In this document: positions 1 to 11,941 of the stretch, in pieces
Layout of the letters: each line of letters starts with the position of its first letter
How positions within the stretch are numbered: position 1 is the stretch's first letter
Source of the DNA: Crocodylus rhombifer
Lineage: Eukaryota; Chordata; Crocodylia; Crocodylidae
Assembly (NCBI GenBank): GCA_038503035.1
Contig: JAVSML010019019.1
Location: 25,679-89,678, forward strand
Direction: 5' to 3'
Length of the DNA: 64,000 nt
Position numbers and translations under genes: made by a program
The notes under the pieces: model-generated
Seen by the model: the letters and a program-made list of their open reading frames with translations, nothing else
Told to the model about the DNA's origin: nothing
Databases searched by the model: none

Positions 1-295
1 TCTCCAGTCATCCACCCTGGATGCCAATGTCGGCTTGCAGGGATGTGTAGCTTTCCTTGACAGAAAGAGCTACACTCCCACCCCTTTTGTCCATTCAATC
101 TCTCCTGTACAGGGTATAGCTGTCTATACCTGTGGCCCAGTCATGGGTGGAAACCCACCAGGTCTCCATTATCCCTATGACATCGTAATTATTTGTGTTA
201 AGCAGGAGGACAAGTTCCTCCTGTTTATTCCCCAAGCTCCTGGCATTTGTGTACAGGCATGCAAGTGACCCTTTGGTGGCCCTTGCCTTGCCCAC
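1..295 (-). pseudogene. CR1 ORF2 endonuclease N-terminus (partial)
   Basis: On the minus strand from 295 the protein opens with a basic leader, then the CR1 endonuclease start (L-Y-T-N-A-R-S-L-G-N-K-Q-E-E-L), the D-V-I-G-I-M-E-T-W-W block containing the catalytic Glu, and S-T-H-D-W, G-I-D-S-Y-T-L-Y-R-R-D. The frame breaks at about 95 and continues in another frame to the window edge (a G-G-V-A-L-Y-like block is damaged). This is the apurinic-like endonuclease that nicks the target for LINE reverse transcription. It is partial because of the window edge and inactive because of the frameshift. Confidence 0.8.
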
Positions 296-435
296 AGCTC
301 ACTCCAGGGCTGGGGCAGGAGTGGGATCCCTTAAGTGCCTTGGGCTGCTGGGTTTGCAAGGACTGCTCGGCAGGCCAGCAGTGGCAGTGGTCCCCCATCC
401 CCTGGCGGGCTTAGTTTAAAGCCCGGTGGAGCAGG

Positions 436-672
436 TCAGCCAGTCTGGCTGAGAAGAGCCTCCTCCCCAGCAGAGAGAGGTGGAGGCCATCCCTTCCTTC
501 CCAGCAGCTCGCTGTCTCTTTCTCCGAAGAGTGGACTGTGGTCATGGAAGCCAAAGCCTTCCTGACGATACCAACACTGCAGTCTTTGGTTTACTACCTT
601 AATCCTCCTCTCCCTCCTCAGCCCGTAGCCCAAAACTGGGAGGATCAATGAAAACACCACCTGCGCCCCCAA
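436..672 (-). pseudogene. CR1 ORF1 C-terminal esterase (SGNH-like) remnant
   Basis: The minus-strand reading gives a 78-residue open stretch with the layout of the CR1 ORF1 esterase end: a VVFS-x-ILPV strand, an arginine-rich turn, then a VNQ-L-x-WC/YRQEGFGF block, and a final block GRKGWPPPLSAG. Intact relatives carry a G-R-D-G-x-H-L-S block there, holding the catalytic Asp and His. In this copy the Asp and His positions are changed, so the catalytic pair appears lost. ORF1 esterases of CR1/L2-type LINEs are thought to act in RNP or membrane interactions during retrotransposition. The frame closes before ORF2, as expected of a two-ORF element. The identification rests on motif order only. 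Confidence 0.65.
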
Positions 673-690
673 CCCCTTAAGCCCAGTCCC

Positions 691-2011
691 GTCTCACACT
701 GCTCCCAGGGCCAAACTGACTTAAGTAGTATCAGACTTAACAGATTTGGATCAAACTAGTTTATAAAACTAGGCGCTTAAGGGAGCCCTTCCTGGTTCAA
801 GTTAAATCAAAGTCCCGCATCATGCTTTCCAGAACTGGGCTGAACTGTGCTGTCTACTCCTTAGGTGGAGCAGTGAGGACTGATTGACAAGGGGGTGCAA
901 GCCCAGCTGGGGATGGAGCCCAGTCTACAGGGGGGGACTACCCACCTCCCAGACAAACCCTGGCTGGGGTCTGGGGCTGGAGTGGGGGGGGAGTTAAACA
1001 TCCCTTTCCCTGCTCAAACTTACTGCTGGCTGCAACTGTGGATCCCAGTGGCACATGGAAGCGGGAAGAAGTGATGAGCAATCCTGCAGTCCTGCTATGA
1101 TTCTGGACTGCAAATCCCAGAGACCACAGGGGCAACAGGAAGAGGAAGTAAGCGCACAGCCAGAGAGCTGTGGTTTAGCTCCTCCTGGCTTCTGGCCTGA
1201 GCTATTGCAGGCATGTGGCTGCATTTTCTGCATCAAAGGTGAATGTTTGCTCACTTCTGTGTAGTTTAAACTAATCTACAAAGACTAAATTGATTTAGCC
1301 TTCGGCTTTTTGACTGTCTGTACTTAGCCATGGAGGACAAAACCTGCCTCTCTTTGTTAGTTTCATTCACGGAACCCCTGTACGGGCAGCAAGCAGAAAG
1401 CATTTCTCTGACGCATCACACACCTGCAGGTTTGTGGGGAAAAAGCTGGAATGGGCATGAGTGGAGGCTGACTTTTCACTGTATGAGAATGTGCAAATGC
1501 TTAAATACTGTGTTGACAGTATGTTGGATATACCTGGATGAATGACTGGGCTGGAAACATTTACCAGACGCTCACACAGAAGAGGACAAAAAGAACTAGC
1601 TAAAGGTAAACTTTAAAGGAAGAGATTGGGAAGTTAAATCCAGAGTCTTTGCTTGGTTGGTATTGAAGTTCTACCTGAGAAACAGCTGGATAAACCTGAG
1701 AGTGGGGCTTAGGGTTCAAAAGAAGAGGTTTGGAACGTTTAGATCTGTGCAGCAGTAGCACTGACAAGCCATCCCAAGGGGCTTCAAAATCAGACTTCAG
1801 AGTATAGCAGAAAAAGGAATAAAAGAGTTCTCAGATACTTGTTATCTTCCTAAACCAAAACCAGAGAGAGAAACATTCTGTTAGGTCATCTTCACAGGAT
1901 CTGGCAAGAGACAACCAGAACTGCAGCAGTGTTTCAAAGGAAGGCCTGCTCCAAGTCGGCTACATTTTGTTCTGTTCCAGCACAGTAAAACTTGAGTAGT
2001 TTTGGTATCAC
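691..2011. other. No gene recognised; weak inverted-repeat signals
   Basis: No coding or RNA gene is supported. Bases 735-800 and 1262-1305 hold related AT-rich words (CAAACTAGTTTA-like, and GTTTAAACTAATC with CTAAATTGATTTAGCC) that could be the ends of an old inverted-repeat DNA element with a GC-richer centre. The match is too loose to call. Confidence 0.3.
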
Positions 2012-2263
2012 TGGGTAAGTCTACAAGTGCATTAATATGCCGTAGTTATTGTGCATTAAGTTTTAGTATCTGTAATAACAGGTACTAACTCAATGTTAAG
2101 TACTTGGCACTACTCTGCCGTAGCACACTTTTTAGTGATGCCAATCCACAGTAAACTAATTCTACTGGGCATTAGCACTATAGCATGACTGTTGCAATTT
2201 TGTGCTAATGCACAGTATATTAGTCTACTGCTGCACATTTAATGTCTCCTATAGATGTGCCCA
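2012..2263. mobile_element. Small non-autonomous DNA element, GGGCATGTCTRCAC-end family
   Basis: The left end TGGGTAAGTCTACAAGTGCA pairs with the right end, whose reverse complement begins TGGGCACATCTATAGG. The interior is AT-rich and full of GTGCATTA / TAATGCAC words, as in the element at 49459-49712. It has no coding capacity. No matching target duplication was found. Confidence 0.55.
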
Positions 2264-2428
2264 CTGAGAGAAGAATTTGATTCCTTGGCTTACCAAAAGG
2301 GAAAATTTAGTCCACATTGATCAAAGCAGACCTTATAATGAGGAACTTGCCATGGTTAAGAAAAACCCACACAAGGAAATGGTAGACGGGAGAACTGTGA
2401 TGCAAACTGAGTGATACATATAAAGGGC

Positions 2429-5215
2429 TTTCATAGTTTCATAGTTTCTAGGGTCGGAAAGGACCTGAGCAGATCATCTAGTCCGACCCCTGCCATGGCA
2501 GGAAAGAGTACTGGGATCAAACGACCCCAGCAAGGTGTTCATCTAGCCTCCTCTTAACACCCCCAGGGTAGGAGCCTGCACCACTTCTCTTGGAAGCTGG
2601 TTCCAGACCCTAGCTGCCCTGACTGTGAAGTAGCGCCTCCTGATATCTAGCCTAAACCTGCTCTCTGCCAGCTTGTGACCGTTATTCCTGGTCACTCCTG
2701 GCGGTGCTTGTGGGAACAGTGACTCCCCCAATGCCTGCTGGTCCCCCCTGACTAGTTTATAACAGGCCACAAGATCCCCCCTCAGCCTTCTCTTGTGGAG
2801 GCTGAACAGGTTCAGGTCCCGTGGCCTCTCCTCATAGGGCCTGCCCCACTGTCCCCTGATCATGCAAGTGGCCCTCCTCTGGACCCTCTCCATGCTGTCC
2901 ACATCCCTCTTGAAGTGCGGCGCCCAGACCTGGACGCAGTACTCCAACTGTGGCCTGACCAGTGCCGCATAGAGGGGGAGGATCACCTCTTTGGACCTGC
3001 TCGAGATGCATCTGTGGATGCATGACAAGGCGTGGTTGCCTTCCTAACTGCCTCCCCGTGCTGCCGGCCCACGTTCATCTTGGAGTCAATTATGACTCCA
3101 AGATCCTTTTCCGCCTCCATGCTGACAAGAGGGGAGTTCCCCAACCTGTAGGTATGGTGCCGGTTGTTCCTCCCCAGGTACAGCACCTTGCACTTGTCTG
3201 TGTTGAAACCCATCCTATTCTCGTCCGCCCACCCTTGTAACCTGTCGAGGTCTGATTGTAGCCTGTTGCATCCTTCCAGTGTGCCCATGTCCCCCCACAT
3301 CTTAGTGTCATCAGCAAATTTGAACAGGGTGCTTTTTACCCACTCGTCCAAATCACTGATGAAGATGTTGAACAGTGTGGGCCCGAGGACCGAGCCCTGC
3401 GGAACCCCACTGCCCACGTCCTTCCAGGTTGAGAAGGACCCATGCACTACCGCCCTCTGGGTGCGGCCCTCCAGCCAATTGGTGACCCATCTGATTGTGT
3501 GGGTGTCTACACCACAGTCCCCCAGTTTCTTAATGAGAACGGGGTGAGAGACAGTGTCAAAAGCCTTCCGGAAGTCCAGGAAGACTATATCCATTGCTAC
3601 CCCTGCATCTAATGATCTGGTGATCTGATTGTAAAAGGCCACCAGGTTGGTCTGACAGGACCTGCCACTGATGAACCGTGTTGGTTGCCCCTAAGCATGC
3701 AGTCCCCTGCTGGCCCCTCCTGGATGTGCACCAGAAGAATTCTCGAACAGCTTGCCTAGGTTCGAGGTAAGACTAACCTGCCTATAGTTTCCGGGGTCCT
3801 CCTTCCTCCCTTTTTTGAAGATGGGAACCACGTTGGCCCTCTTCCAGTCCTCCGACACCACTCCTGAGCACCACGGGTGCTCATAAAGCCGTGCCAGGGG
3901 TCTTGCAATGACCTCGGCCAGTTCCTTTAGAACTCTAGGGTGGAGATCATCCGGACTGGCTGACTTGAGTACATCCAGCCCCTCCAGAAGCTCCCTAACT
4001 AAATCCTCGCTAACCCGTGGCCCAGGTGTGCCTCCCCCAGGGCCCGAGGGGGGCCCAGAAGGGAGGTGGCTGTTCTGGTCCCTACTTAGGAAGAGGGAGG
4101 CAAAGAAATCGTTAAACATGTTAGCTTTGCTGTCTGGTGTGACGACCAAATTTCCCAACGCGTCCTGCAAGGGCCTCACATTACCCGGGACCTTCTTTTT
4201 ACCCCTTATGTATTTAAAAAAGGACTTCTTATTGTCCTTAATCTGGGAAGCTAGTCCCAGTTCCATCTCTGCCTTGGCCTTCCTAACTACCCCCCTACAT
4301 CCCCGAGCAACTGCAGAATAGTCCTCCCTGGTGATGACCCCTTCTTTCCATTGGGTGTAAGCCTCCTTTTTAGCAAGGAGACATTCCCGGATGCTTTTGG
4401 TGAGCCTCGGAGGCTTGTGTGCTCTCCTGCTCCCTTTGATACTCGTTGGGATTACCTTCCTTTGGGCTTGGAGGATCGTCTCCTTAAGGAGCGACCACTC
4501 TCCTTGGACACCTGGCTCCCCCCCCCCCGGGAACTCAGTACTTCTCCAATTATCCTCCTTAGCTTGCTGAAGTTTGCCCTCTTAAAATCTAGAGCTGCTG
4601 CCTTACTGCATGCCTTTGCCACCTTGCACTGGATGGTGAATTCCAGCAGGCGATGATCGCTGTCGCCCAGGTGGTCGAGCACCCGCAGCCCCCTCACCAG
4701 GTCATCACCTGTAGCCAACACCAGGTCCAACAAGGCGTCTCCCCTGGTGGGGCTGTGCACCTCCTGGGTTAGATGGAGGTCCTGCACTCTGGCCAAGAAC
4801 CTATGTGAGCTTTCAGACCTGGCTGACTGCTCTTCCCAGCAGATGTCTGGGAAGTTCAGGTCCCCCATGACTACCACATCCTTAGCCTTCACTACCTCTG
4901 TGAGCTGACCCAAGAATTCCCGGTCAAGCTCTTCTCCCTGGTTGGGAGGTCTGTAGTAGACTCCCACTGTTAAGTCTCTTTCCCCTCAACTGACTTGTAC
5001 TCTAACCCAAAGCACTTCAGAGTGCCCCTCCCCTGACTCCTTGCTAATTGATGAGGATGTGTATTCCTCCTTTATATAGAATGCCACGCTCCCACCTCTC
5101 TTTCCTATCCTGTCCCTCCTGTACAGCCTATAGCCCTTGACATTCACTGCCCAATCTTGCGCCCGCCCAATCATTCACCGCCCAATCTTACGTTGAGTCC
5201 CACCACGTTTCATTT
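2429..5215 (-). mobile_element. CR1 LINE, copy B (5'-truncated, decayed)
   Basis: The 3' end lies at 2429, where TTTCATAG is repeated (reverse strand CTATGAAA units), as CR1 tails end in short tandem repeats rather than poly(A). The next bases read as the CR1 3' end (GGTCGGAAAGGACC). The body codes for ORF2 read leftward from about 5215. The 5' end is cut within the endonuclease at the E-T-W-W-D-S-T block. Confidence 0.93.
2543..5174 (-). pseudogene. CR1 ORF2 endonuclease-reverse transcriptase, copy B, broken
   Basis: Pieces in changing frames cover the protein in order. 5174-4986 and 4967-4452 hold the endonuclease, with V-V-M-G-D-L-N-F-P-D-I-x-W (catalytic Asp) and G-D-S-D-H-R-L-L-E-F (catalytic Asp-His). 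4266-3691 holds the linker and early RT (D-N-K-K-S-F-F-K-Y-I, then V-V-P-I-F-K-K-G-R). 3642-2983 holds the RT core, with G-V-P-Q-G-S-V-L-G-P and the catalytic F-A-D-D. 3028-2543 holds the C-terminal thumb region (L-P-L-Y-x-A-L-V-R-P-Q-L-E-Y-C-V-Q). Several frameshifts and small deletions separate the parts, so it cannot make a working enzyme. Confidence 0.9.
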
Positions 5216-7365
5216 GCCAGAGATAACCAGTGTGAGTCTTGAGAAGGCTTTGGGAGAGATTCTCTGGAGGATGCAGTTCTGCAGACTAGTAAGATGTTCT
5301 GTATTTGCCTTACTCGCATTTCACCCCTGTTCAGCAGCACAGTTGGCAAGTCCCATGATAAACAAATAAAAAAAACACACCAGGGCTTGGCCAGCCTTTC
5401 AGCAATGTTCCTCTGGAAAAACACAATCAACTTACACATCCATAGAATTCACTGCCCCTCATTCCTCCCAGTCAGGGACCCTCCCCATTATCTTCCCCAG
5501 TCAAGAAGCCAGAAAGGTGGCTCTCAGAACTGAAAGGAACTGACTTTCCAAGCTAATAAAGCTAAGTATGCTTGAGTTTCAAGAGTTGCACATGTTTCTC
5601 TACACTAAGCTCCATAATCACCAGGTCTGTTGTGCTCCACCCATAAACAAAGCTCTCTGCACCATCATCCATAGCTCATTTGAGCGGGGGCCATGGGTCA
5701 GAACATCCCAGCTCTGGTCCAGTGTGGGCCAGGTGGCTTCTGCAGCACATCAGTGGACAGGGATTTTCCCCACAACCAGGTTGGGGCCAGGAAACTTGGG
5801 GCTGCACCTGTGCTGCTGATGCTTTCCCCAGCCCCCCACTTCCCAGCTTTGGCATGGGCATAGCTTCCTGTCAGTCCAAAGCTGCCAACAACACCCTCAC
5901 AAGGTGCCAGCAGTCATTTCACTAATTCCAACTCCTCCTGCATTCAGCATTTTCTGATTCTTTTCACAGTTACCCAAATGACTTGCTGTAGGACTTCAGG
6001 AAAGTCACTGAAGCCAACATTTCCAACTTGGGTACCTACATTTAGGCACCCAAAGAGGAATGGCTGAATTTTTCAGAGATGCTCGGTATCCAGAACTTCC
6101 ACTGACCTCACTGGAGTTGCATCACATTTGTCCCATCTGCTCTGCTTGACTGAATGTGGGAGGGCAGCCTACTGCCTAGGGGCCAAGCACAATGCTTTAA
6201 GCTCAATCACAGCCAGGAATACTGTACGGTCACACCTGGCAGTGCTGGAACCATCAGGTCCTTCCCCAGGTACTGAGACCCTGGGAACCAGGACAGCAGA
6301 GGGAGCCCACTTTCAGACACAGCTAAGGAAGGGGAGAGAGCAGGGAAACGGGAGTCTTTCTGCAGGAGGAAATGGGGAGGCAGGGAGAAGGCAGCTAGGA
6401 GGGCTGTGGGGAAACTGAGGAGTTTTGAGAAGGACTGAAGAGGGGGCAGAGAGGAGAGGGATCGATTTGGAGGGCAAGAATGAAAGGGAGGTAAGACCAA
6501 AGGGACTGATGCAACATGGAGAAGGACTGAACATGTTAGAATGACACAGAAAAAGATAGAGGAAGCAAGGCTTCAAGCTGCACAGCGAAGCACAAAAAAA
6601 CCTGGCAAGGCAGAAGGGAAAAACTATGAGGCGTCAAATAACAGAACCCTGGGGAATCACAGCATTCGCTGCGTAAAACTGTTTTCCATCACATCTGACA
6701 TCCTAGAGGTCCAGCAAAACCATACAGGAGGTTTTCCACAAGAAGTTATCAGCCCTGTCTGGGTGTACAGGCCTTTTATATGTGCCTGTGGTGAAATTTG
6801 CACTGACAGTGGGACTTGGTGGTTGCCAGGAACATTAGTTGATATTTTTATTCAAGGAAATCACCTCTGGTGTATTATCCTATTACAGAATTCTGCACGA
6901 ACACCATGGGGTGCAAGAGGAACAGCCTGGCAGGACACAGCTTCTCACTGTCCCAGGTAGAACCCACAGTAGCTCCTTCCCTCACTCCCAACAGGGCCCT
7001 TTGGAGAAGTATCTGGCATGCAGGACCTATTTAAAGGAAGTGTCAAGTTGAATTGTTTGTTACCTCATTTTAAAAACCCTTATTTCTGATGGGAGACCTT
7101 TTAAAAAAGAACTTTGGACAAAAGATCAGGATGCTATTTAAACAATTTTCAGTGAGGTTTCTTGCAGCTCTGTTGTTCCCCAAAGGGTCCTTTCCAGTCC
7201 ATGAGAAACTCTGGCTTTAGATCCTGGTTCTCAAGTGAGCATTCCCATTTTCAGTGCCAGCACAGACACTGGAAAAAGCACAGGTGAACACATGGAATAA
7301 ATGGGCAATTTCTGTTGAGCTCCAGGATCCTAAGAGATTATTTGTAACTACAATAGGTAGGGCAG
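5216..7365. other. No gene recognised; one old interspersed-repeat-like stretch
   Basis: Open frames here lack any domain signal. Bases 6000-6125 (ACTTGGGTACCTACATTTAGGCACC ... TTTTTCAGAGATGCTCGG..., each quoted only in part) resemble an old reptile/bird interspersed repeat with 'lagging' TTAGGCACC and TTTCAGAG motifs. I see nothing else. Confidence 0.4.
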
Positions 7366-7492
7366 GAAGGATGGATATTTGTAGAGTGGGGATATTATCT
7401 ACTTTATAGAGTGTTGTGAGGACAATGCATTAAAGATTATGAGCTGCTTGGATACTATGGTCATGGGAGCCATTATAAATAAATACAACTTC
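7366..7492 (+). repeat. MIR/CORE-SINE-type fragment
   Basis: The order of words GTGGGGATATTATCTACTTTATAG, TGTTGTGAGGACAATGCATTAAAG, GAGCTGCTTGG and CATTATAAATAAATAC follows the 3' half of MIR-type SINEs (quoted in separate parts). It is an old, diverged copy. Confidence 0.6.
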
Positions 7493-8939
7493 CTCTTCCA
7501 GGGCTGCATCTCCAAGAGACACAGCATGCAGTCCTACCAATTACATCCAGAATACAAGTGAAATTTTTAAGTTAGTGGGGTCCCTTTAACATCAGTCTCT
7601 TAAAACACACAATACATACTACACACACAAGTACATAGATATCTGTACACACAGACATTCACAGTACTTAGTATTGACACATATATAGAGAAGCATGAAC
7701 ATGTGGACACAGCATACCTGTGCAACCTTGTATATTGTAAACCTTTCTCCCCTTCCCTAGATTTCTATCCCACTTTTTGCTACTTTTACATCCTGCTTCA
7801 TCAAGTTAACAAGATTTTAAGCTTTATTAGGAAGGGACTACATCTGTTTAATTTGTAAATGAAGTGCCTCCCATGTCTTTGGGGCTGTTTAACAAACACT
7901 ATGGTTGATTATTTTTAGTAGACTCAGAATGGTTAGCATGAAATCTGTATTTCTAAACAGGAGGGCACATCTGCGGGTTTCAGATTTTTTATTGTGGGAT
8001 CTAGACACTTTTGTTTCTACTAAATTTTCACTTCTCTTTTTAAATACATATTCTTCCCCCTGCTGATGGCTAAATATTAGTATGTCTCCATGCCAGGGAA
8101 CTCTGGGAGAGGTGAAAGGAAAAAAACCCAACAAGTGCCTCTGCATAAACTCAGCTGGAGGTGCAAGAGATTGAAACACACTTAGGTGAGGGGTGAGGTC
8201 ACAAGGACTTTCCGATGTCTCCTGAATCGTTAAGATTCTCTTAAGCTCTGCTTACTCAGGAAATGAATTGAAGCACCAGATTATAACCTATAACTTGATT
8301 GTGTTATAAGTGAAGTTTGCTCTTGCATGTGTGGAAAAGAGCAGACTGTTTCACTGCAACTGATGGTAAAAATGCATATAAATATGAATGATCCATGCAC
8401 AAGGGGCAAGATCAAATAGTGTTTGAATAAGCTGGAAGGAAGCTGCTTTTCTCCAGATTGTCAGCCTGAGCTGTACTCTTGACAGCATTTTGCATCTCAT
8501 CAGTTTTGGCACTTCCCCTCTTGCCTGAGTGGGGCTTTCACACAAGAAAGGGAAAGAAATGCTCATTTAAAATCAGAAAAATCCACGGTCATTTTTGCAA
8601 GGGCACTTAGGTTAGGCACGTGACCTGGAATTGCTTTCCACTCCCTGTTGGATATGGATTAGGTTTCAAGTCCCATTGCTAAGTCAAGGAGACAGCAGCA
8701 TGCAGTATAGATGGAGACTTGGTCTTAGTGAGCCCCAGTGCTATTATCTGTTACACTGAGAGAAATATACTAGGAAAGGAAAGGGAATCTCTCTCCAAAC
8801 CTCCCTGAGGCCTGGACAGGGAGGAGATGATTCTGGAACCAGGAACTTCCTTGCTAATTGCCTAGTAAATGTGATTCAGATTTTGATCTGTCTACTTCCT
8901 CTCTACCTTTCCTACGGTAACAAGCTGCCTGTTCAGGCC
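7493..8939. other. No gene recognised; AC-rich low-complexity tract
   Basis: Bases 7600-7700 are rich in ACACA and ATACATA. The rest is AT-rich unique-looking DNA. I see no coding or RNA gene. Confidence 0.4.
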
Positions 8940-8949
8940 ATTTTGTCCT

Positions 8950-9004
8950 TGCCAGACTCTGGAGCTTGTGACTAGGTCTCTTCCAGACCTACTTTCCTAT
9001 GATC
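8950..9004 (+). repeat. Possible CR1 3'-tail fragment
   Basis: GACTAGGTCTCTTCCAGACC followed by TACTTTCCTATGATCT reads like a CR1 3' end on the plus strand. Only about 55 bases are recognisable. Confidence 0.45.
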
Positions 9005-9738
9005 TAGCGAGGCACAAGTGAGATCATCAATAAGCACAAAGCGGACATGGTCAGTCTGCAGCAGGGGAACTGGAAAATTACAGCACAATCTGGAGAGGTT
9101 TCTATATCCCACCAAAGATAAACAGGGAGAATCATTAAAAACCAGTTACTATAGCAGCCCTGGTAGTAATTTACCAGAATGTCTCCCTTCCCCTTCTCAT
9201 TGCTCCTTTTACAACAAAAAAGAAACCAGCCTCATCCTCTCCGATTACTTTCCAGTGTTCCCACTGCAGCCCTTGGACAACAGCCTCTCAGAAAAAAACC
9301 CACTACAACAATATGCAAATGAACCCTGTGTTTTTGTTCTCACACCAAGTGGGAAACAACCAATGCCAGGTCCATCCTGCTGCAAGATGGGCAATGTCAA
9401 GGGGCTTGATTGAAGACCCCATTGGAGACAGGCTGACTGAGCACAATGCCTAGATTGGGCTATCTGCAAATTCAACAACAACCTAGTGTTGGTGTCAGAG
9501 AGTATCTTGGTTCAGTGTGCAATTAGAGCTGTCTGCTGGGGTGAGATCCACCAATGAGAGTTGCATGCAGTTCGGTTGCCTTTACTCAGAGAAAAGTTCT
9601 GAGCCAGCCACTGTACACAGTGGCTTTCTGGGAGACCAGGCCCATCTTACTGGGGTGCTTTGCAGTCCTGTCTGCATTTTTCCAATGCAGTGTTTCTCCC
9701 CTACTGATGAAGTTTCCACAGTGCTGGAGTTATCAGGC
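9005..9738. other. No gene recognised
   Basis: Open frames of up to 131 codons here show no domain, start context or splice pattern that would support a gene. Confidence 0.4.
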
Positions 9739-10032
9739 CAGTGGTTCTCAACCTTTTTGGACTCAAGGCACACCTCACTAGATTGGATGCATCCTTCACT
9801 GGACTCAAGCCACTCCTCCATAACTTTTGTGAATTGAGTGGCACCCAATTTCAAAAACTAATTTACATATTACAGTGCTTACCTCTTTACACAGGGCCTG
9901 GGCAGTAGTGGTGGGACATCATCCAGGCAGAGACGAGCCTGAGTCTGGTTTATCTATTTAGCTCATGCCTCTTTGTGCCTTTCAAAGGATCTGGTAGCAC
10001 ACCAGGGTGCTCCAGTACTCTGAGAATCACTG
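9739..10032. mobile_element. Non-autonomous hAT element (294 bp)
   Basis: It starts CAGTGGTTCTCAACC and ends TGAGAATCACTG, an imperfect terminal inverted repeat of the classic hAT 'CAGTGGTTCTCA' type. The flanking 8-mers are TATCAGGC (9731-9738) and TACTAGAC (10033-10040), which differ only by transitions. The 8-bp duplication and CAG...CTG ends support hAT. Confidence 0.8.
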
Positions 10033-10190
10033 TACTAGACCCAACAGCCACTTCATATTCTGATTATGTGGGACAGTGGGCAGAACTGGAGAAACAAAGA
10101 TGCATTTTCATGAGTCTCCCACCAGGCCTGTGGGCTATTTCTCAGGTGTTTTATTTGTTGGAATAAAGTAATTTTAACCTGCTACCAGGG

Positions 10191-10613
10191 TAGTGGTTTT
10201 CAAACTGTGGGGCTTGCCCCCCTCAGGGGCCAGGAAGGAACATTGCAGGGGGCACAGCACAGAAGAGTGCGGGCAAGAAGTCTGAAAGGAGCCTGCGCCA
10301 CTGCAGCCTTGTTGGGGGATGCAGGGGCAAGGAGCCCCAAGCAGGCTCTGCCAGCGGACTGCTGCTCCAGGAGCCCGGCACGCTGGGCATGCAGCCTAGA
10401 GCAATGGTGGAGCCAAGGTAGGAGACACTGGAGCTGCAACGGGTGGAAACCTCCCCACTGAGCTGAGCTGAGCTGAGCTGCAGTGGCTGCTAGGACGAGG
10501 GGCATCCTATACCTGGCTGCACTGCTCCTCTGGGGTGAGGGGCAGCGGAGTCTCGAACAAAATTATAACTGAAAGTGGGGGGGTCCTCAGCTCAAAAAGT
10601 TTGAAAGCCGCTG
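10191..10613. mobile_element. Non-autonomous hAT element (423 bp)
   Basis: The left end TAGTGGTTTTCAAACTG pairs with the right end AGTTTGAAAGCCGCTG. The flanking 8-mers TACCAGGG (10183-10190) and CACCAAGG (10614-10621) match at six of eight, with transitions at the other two. The interior is GC-rich and contains the pentamer repeat at 10457-10480. No transposase is encoded. Confidence 0.8.
10457..10480. repeat. (AGCTG)n microsatellite
   Basis: Four and a half uninterrupted AGCTG units lie inside the hAT element. Confidence 0.9.
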
Positions 10614-11150
10614 CACCAAGGGAATAAATCTAGGTCTCCCAGCTACAACAAAAATCTGTGCCCTGTGTTTTAACTGCAGGGGTCCATGACCTGGAAACAG
10701 GACCTGACCCCTAACCTACAAGAGGCTCAGCCTCTGAGGGACTGAAACCACAGATGGGCTGCTAACCATAGACTTGCATATATTAGTTCTGTATTGCCTT
10801 TTGGCTCTTGTTGTCTTAATGTAATAACACCATAATTGTGGCAATGGTCCATTAAGTGCAGAATCCTCATGCCAGGGCATCCCCAGAAGCTCCAGGGAAA
10901 GATGCAGAACACCAGGTCTGATTTTATGCTACTGATTTTATGCTATGCTAATACTCTTTAACTGTGGGATTTCTTTCTTGCTTCTGCCTGTCCATGGCAT
11001 CTTAGAAAGCACATATGTTCCTCTTGCACTCAGCCTTTCCTGCACAACCCCAAGTGATTATGAGATCCAGCTGCAACTAATGAATCTAAAGCATTCATCT
11101 CAAGAGAGTCTCTATGGAGAGAGGAGGTTTGCAGCTGAAATGATTTAGAA
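10614..11150. other. No gene recognised
   Basis: Nothing beyond unique-looking, moderately AT-rich DNA is seen. Confidence 0.4.
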
Positions 11151-11899
11151 TAGGGCTGTCAGTAGCAGGGATCCTGGTTTTCTGTTTAAAAATCACAAAT
11201 TTTTTGATTAAAAAACCCAAAATCTATGATTAAATTGAAACACCACTATATATATAGGTATTAGCTGAACACAATGTTTGACTGCTAGATTTACATATTT
11301 AAAGCAATATGGAAGCCTGCCAGTACCCCAATCACTATAGTAAAATAAAGTCTAAGTACCTATACATTTTGGCCTTTGATTTTGAGTTTTTTATCATGGA
11401 GAATCAGAGCTGTCCTTGCCCCCTTCACTCACTAAGATATGGGTCCAGCTGTGGCTGTTGTTTCCCAGCGATTGGCCACTGGGGGACCCCGGGTGCCCCT
11501 CCAGACCCAGGAGGCACCAGTCACCAAATCAGGGGGGCATGGGGTGGGGCCCCTCTGCTCACTCCCTGGCAGACCTGGAAGTGGACTGGAAGTGCTTCTG
11601 GTCCACTTCCGGGTCTGCTGCTAAGCAAACTGGGGAGCCCCCCACGTCTGTGGCACACTCCATCCATCCCAGCATTGCAGCATTCATGAGCCGCCTGGTA
11701 CCTTGAGGTATGTAGACAAGCCATTTAAAGTTGTCTATGTCCGAATCGTCGAATCTTTTCAAATCCGTTTCAAGGTTTCCAATTCGATTCAGAGAGATTA
11801 AAGGGTCTCCTGATTCAATTCCAATTCAGAGATTTGGCCACTGAATCAGGCCAAATCTCCGCCGAATTGAATCAGTGACCAAAGCTTCACACAGCCCTA
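11151..11899. mobile_element. hAT-like ends (TAGGGCTGT family), possibly one element
   Basis: The left boundary TAGGGCTGTCAGTAG at 11151 and the right boundary CTTCACACAGCCCTA at 11885-11899 share the TAGGGCTGT terminus. The subterminal right part is rich in GAATC / GATTC words typical of this family, and the interior 11402-11720 is GC-rich. The flanking 8-mers (ATTTAGAA and TTGAAAAC) do not match, so these may be ends of two different copies. Confidence 0.5.
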
Positions 11900-11941
11900 T
11901 TGAAAACCTCTGAGCAAACGAGTCTTTGATTTGGCATTGGG

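Larger units (their letters stand above)
1..690 (-). mobile_element. CR1 LINE, copy A (5' part, continues off the left edge)
   Basis: Read on the minus strand, this stretch runs from the end of CR1 ORF1 (672 down to 436), through a roughly 140-base join, into the start of ORF2 (295 down to the window edge). The 3' half lies outside the window. It is the only copy here that reaches upstream of the endonuclease start. The boundary near 690 is where CR1-like protein similarity stops; no target duplication could be assigned. Confidence 0.8.

Noticed and set aside
6541..6960. 139-codon frame starting M-T-Q-K-K
   Set aside because: The lysine-rich start looked gene-like, but the rest has no recognisable fold and no exon borders.
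11151..11899. Treating the two TAGGGCTGT ends as one certain hAT element
   Set aside because: The flanking 8-mers do not match and the subterminal sequences differ, so it is listed only as possible.
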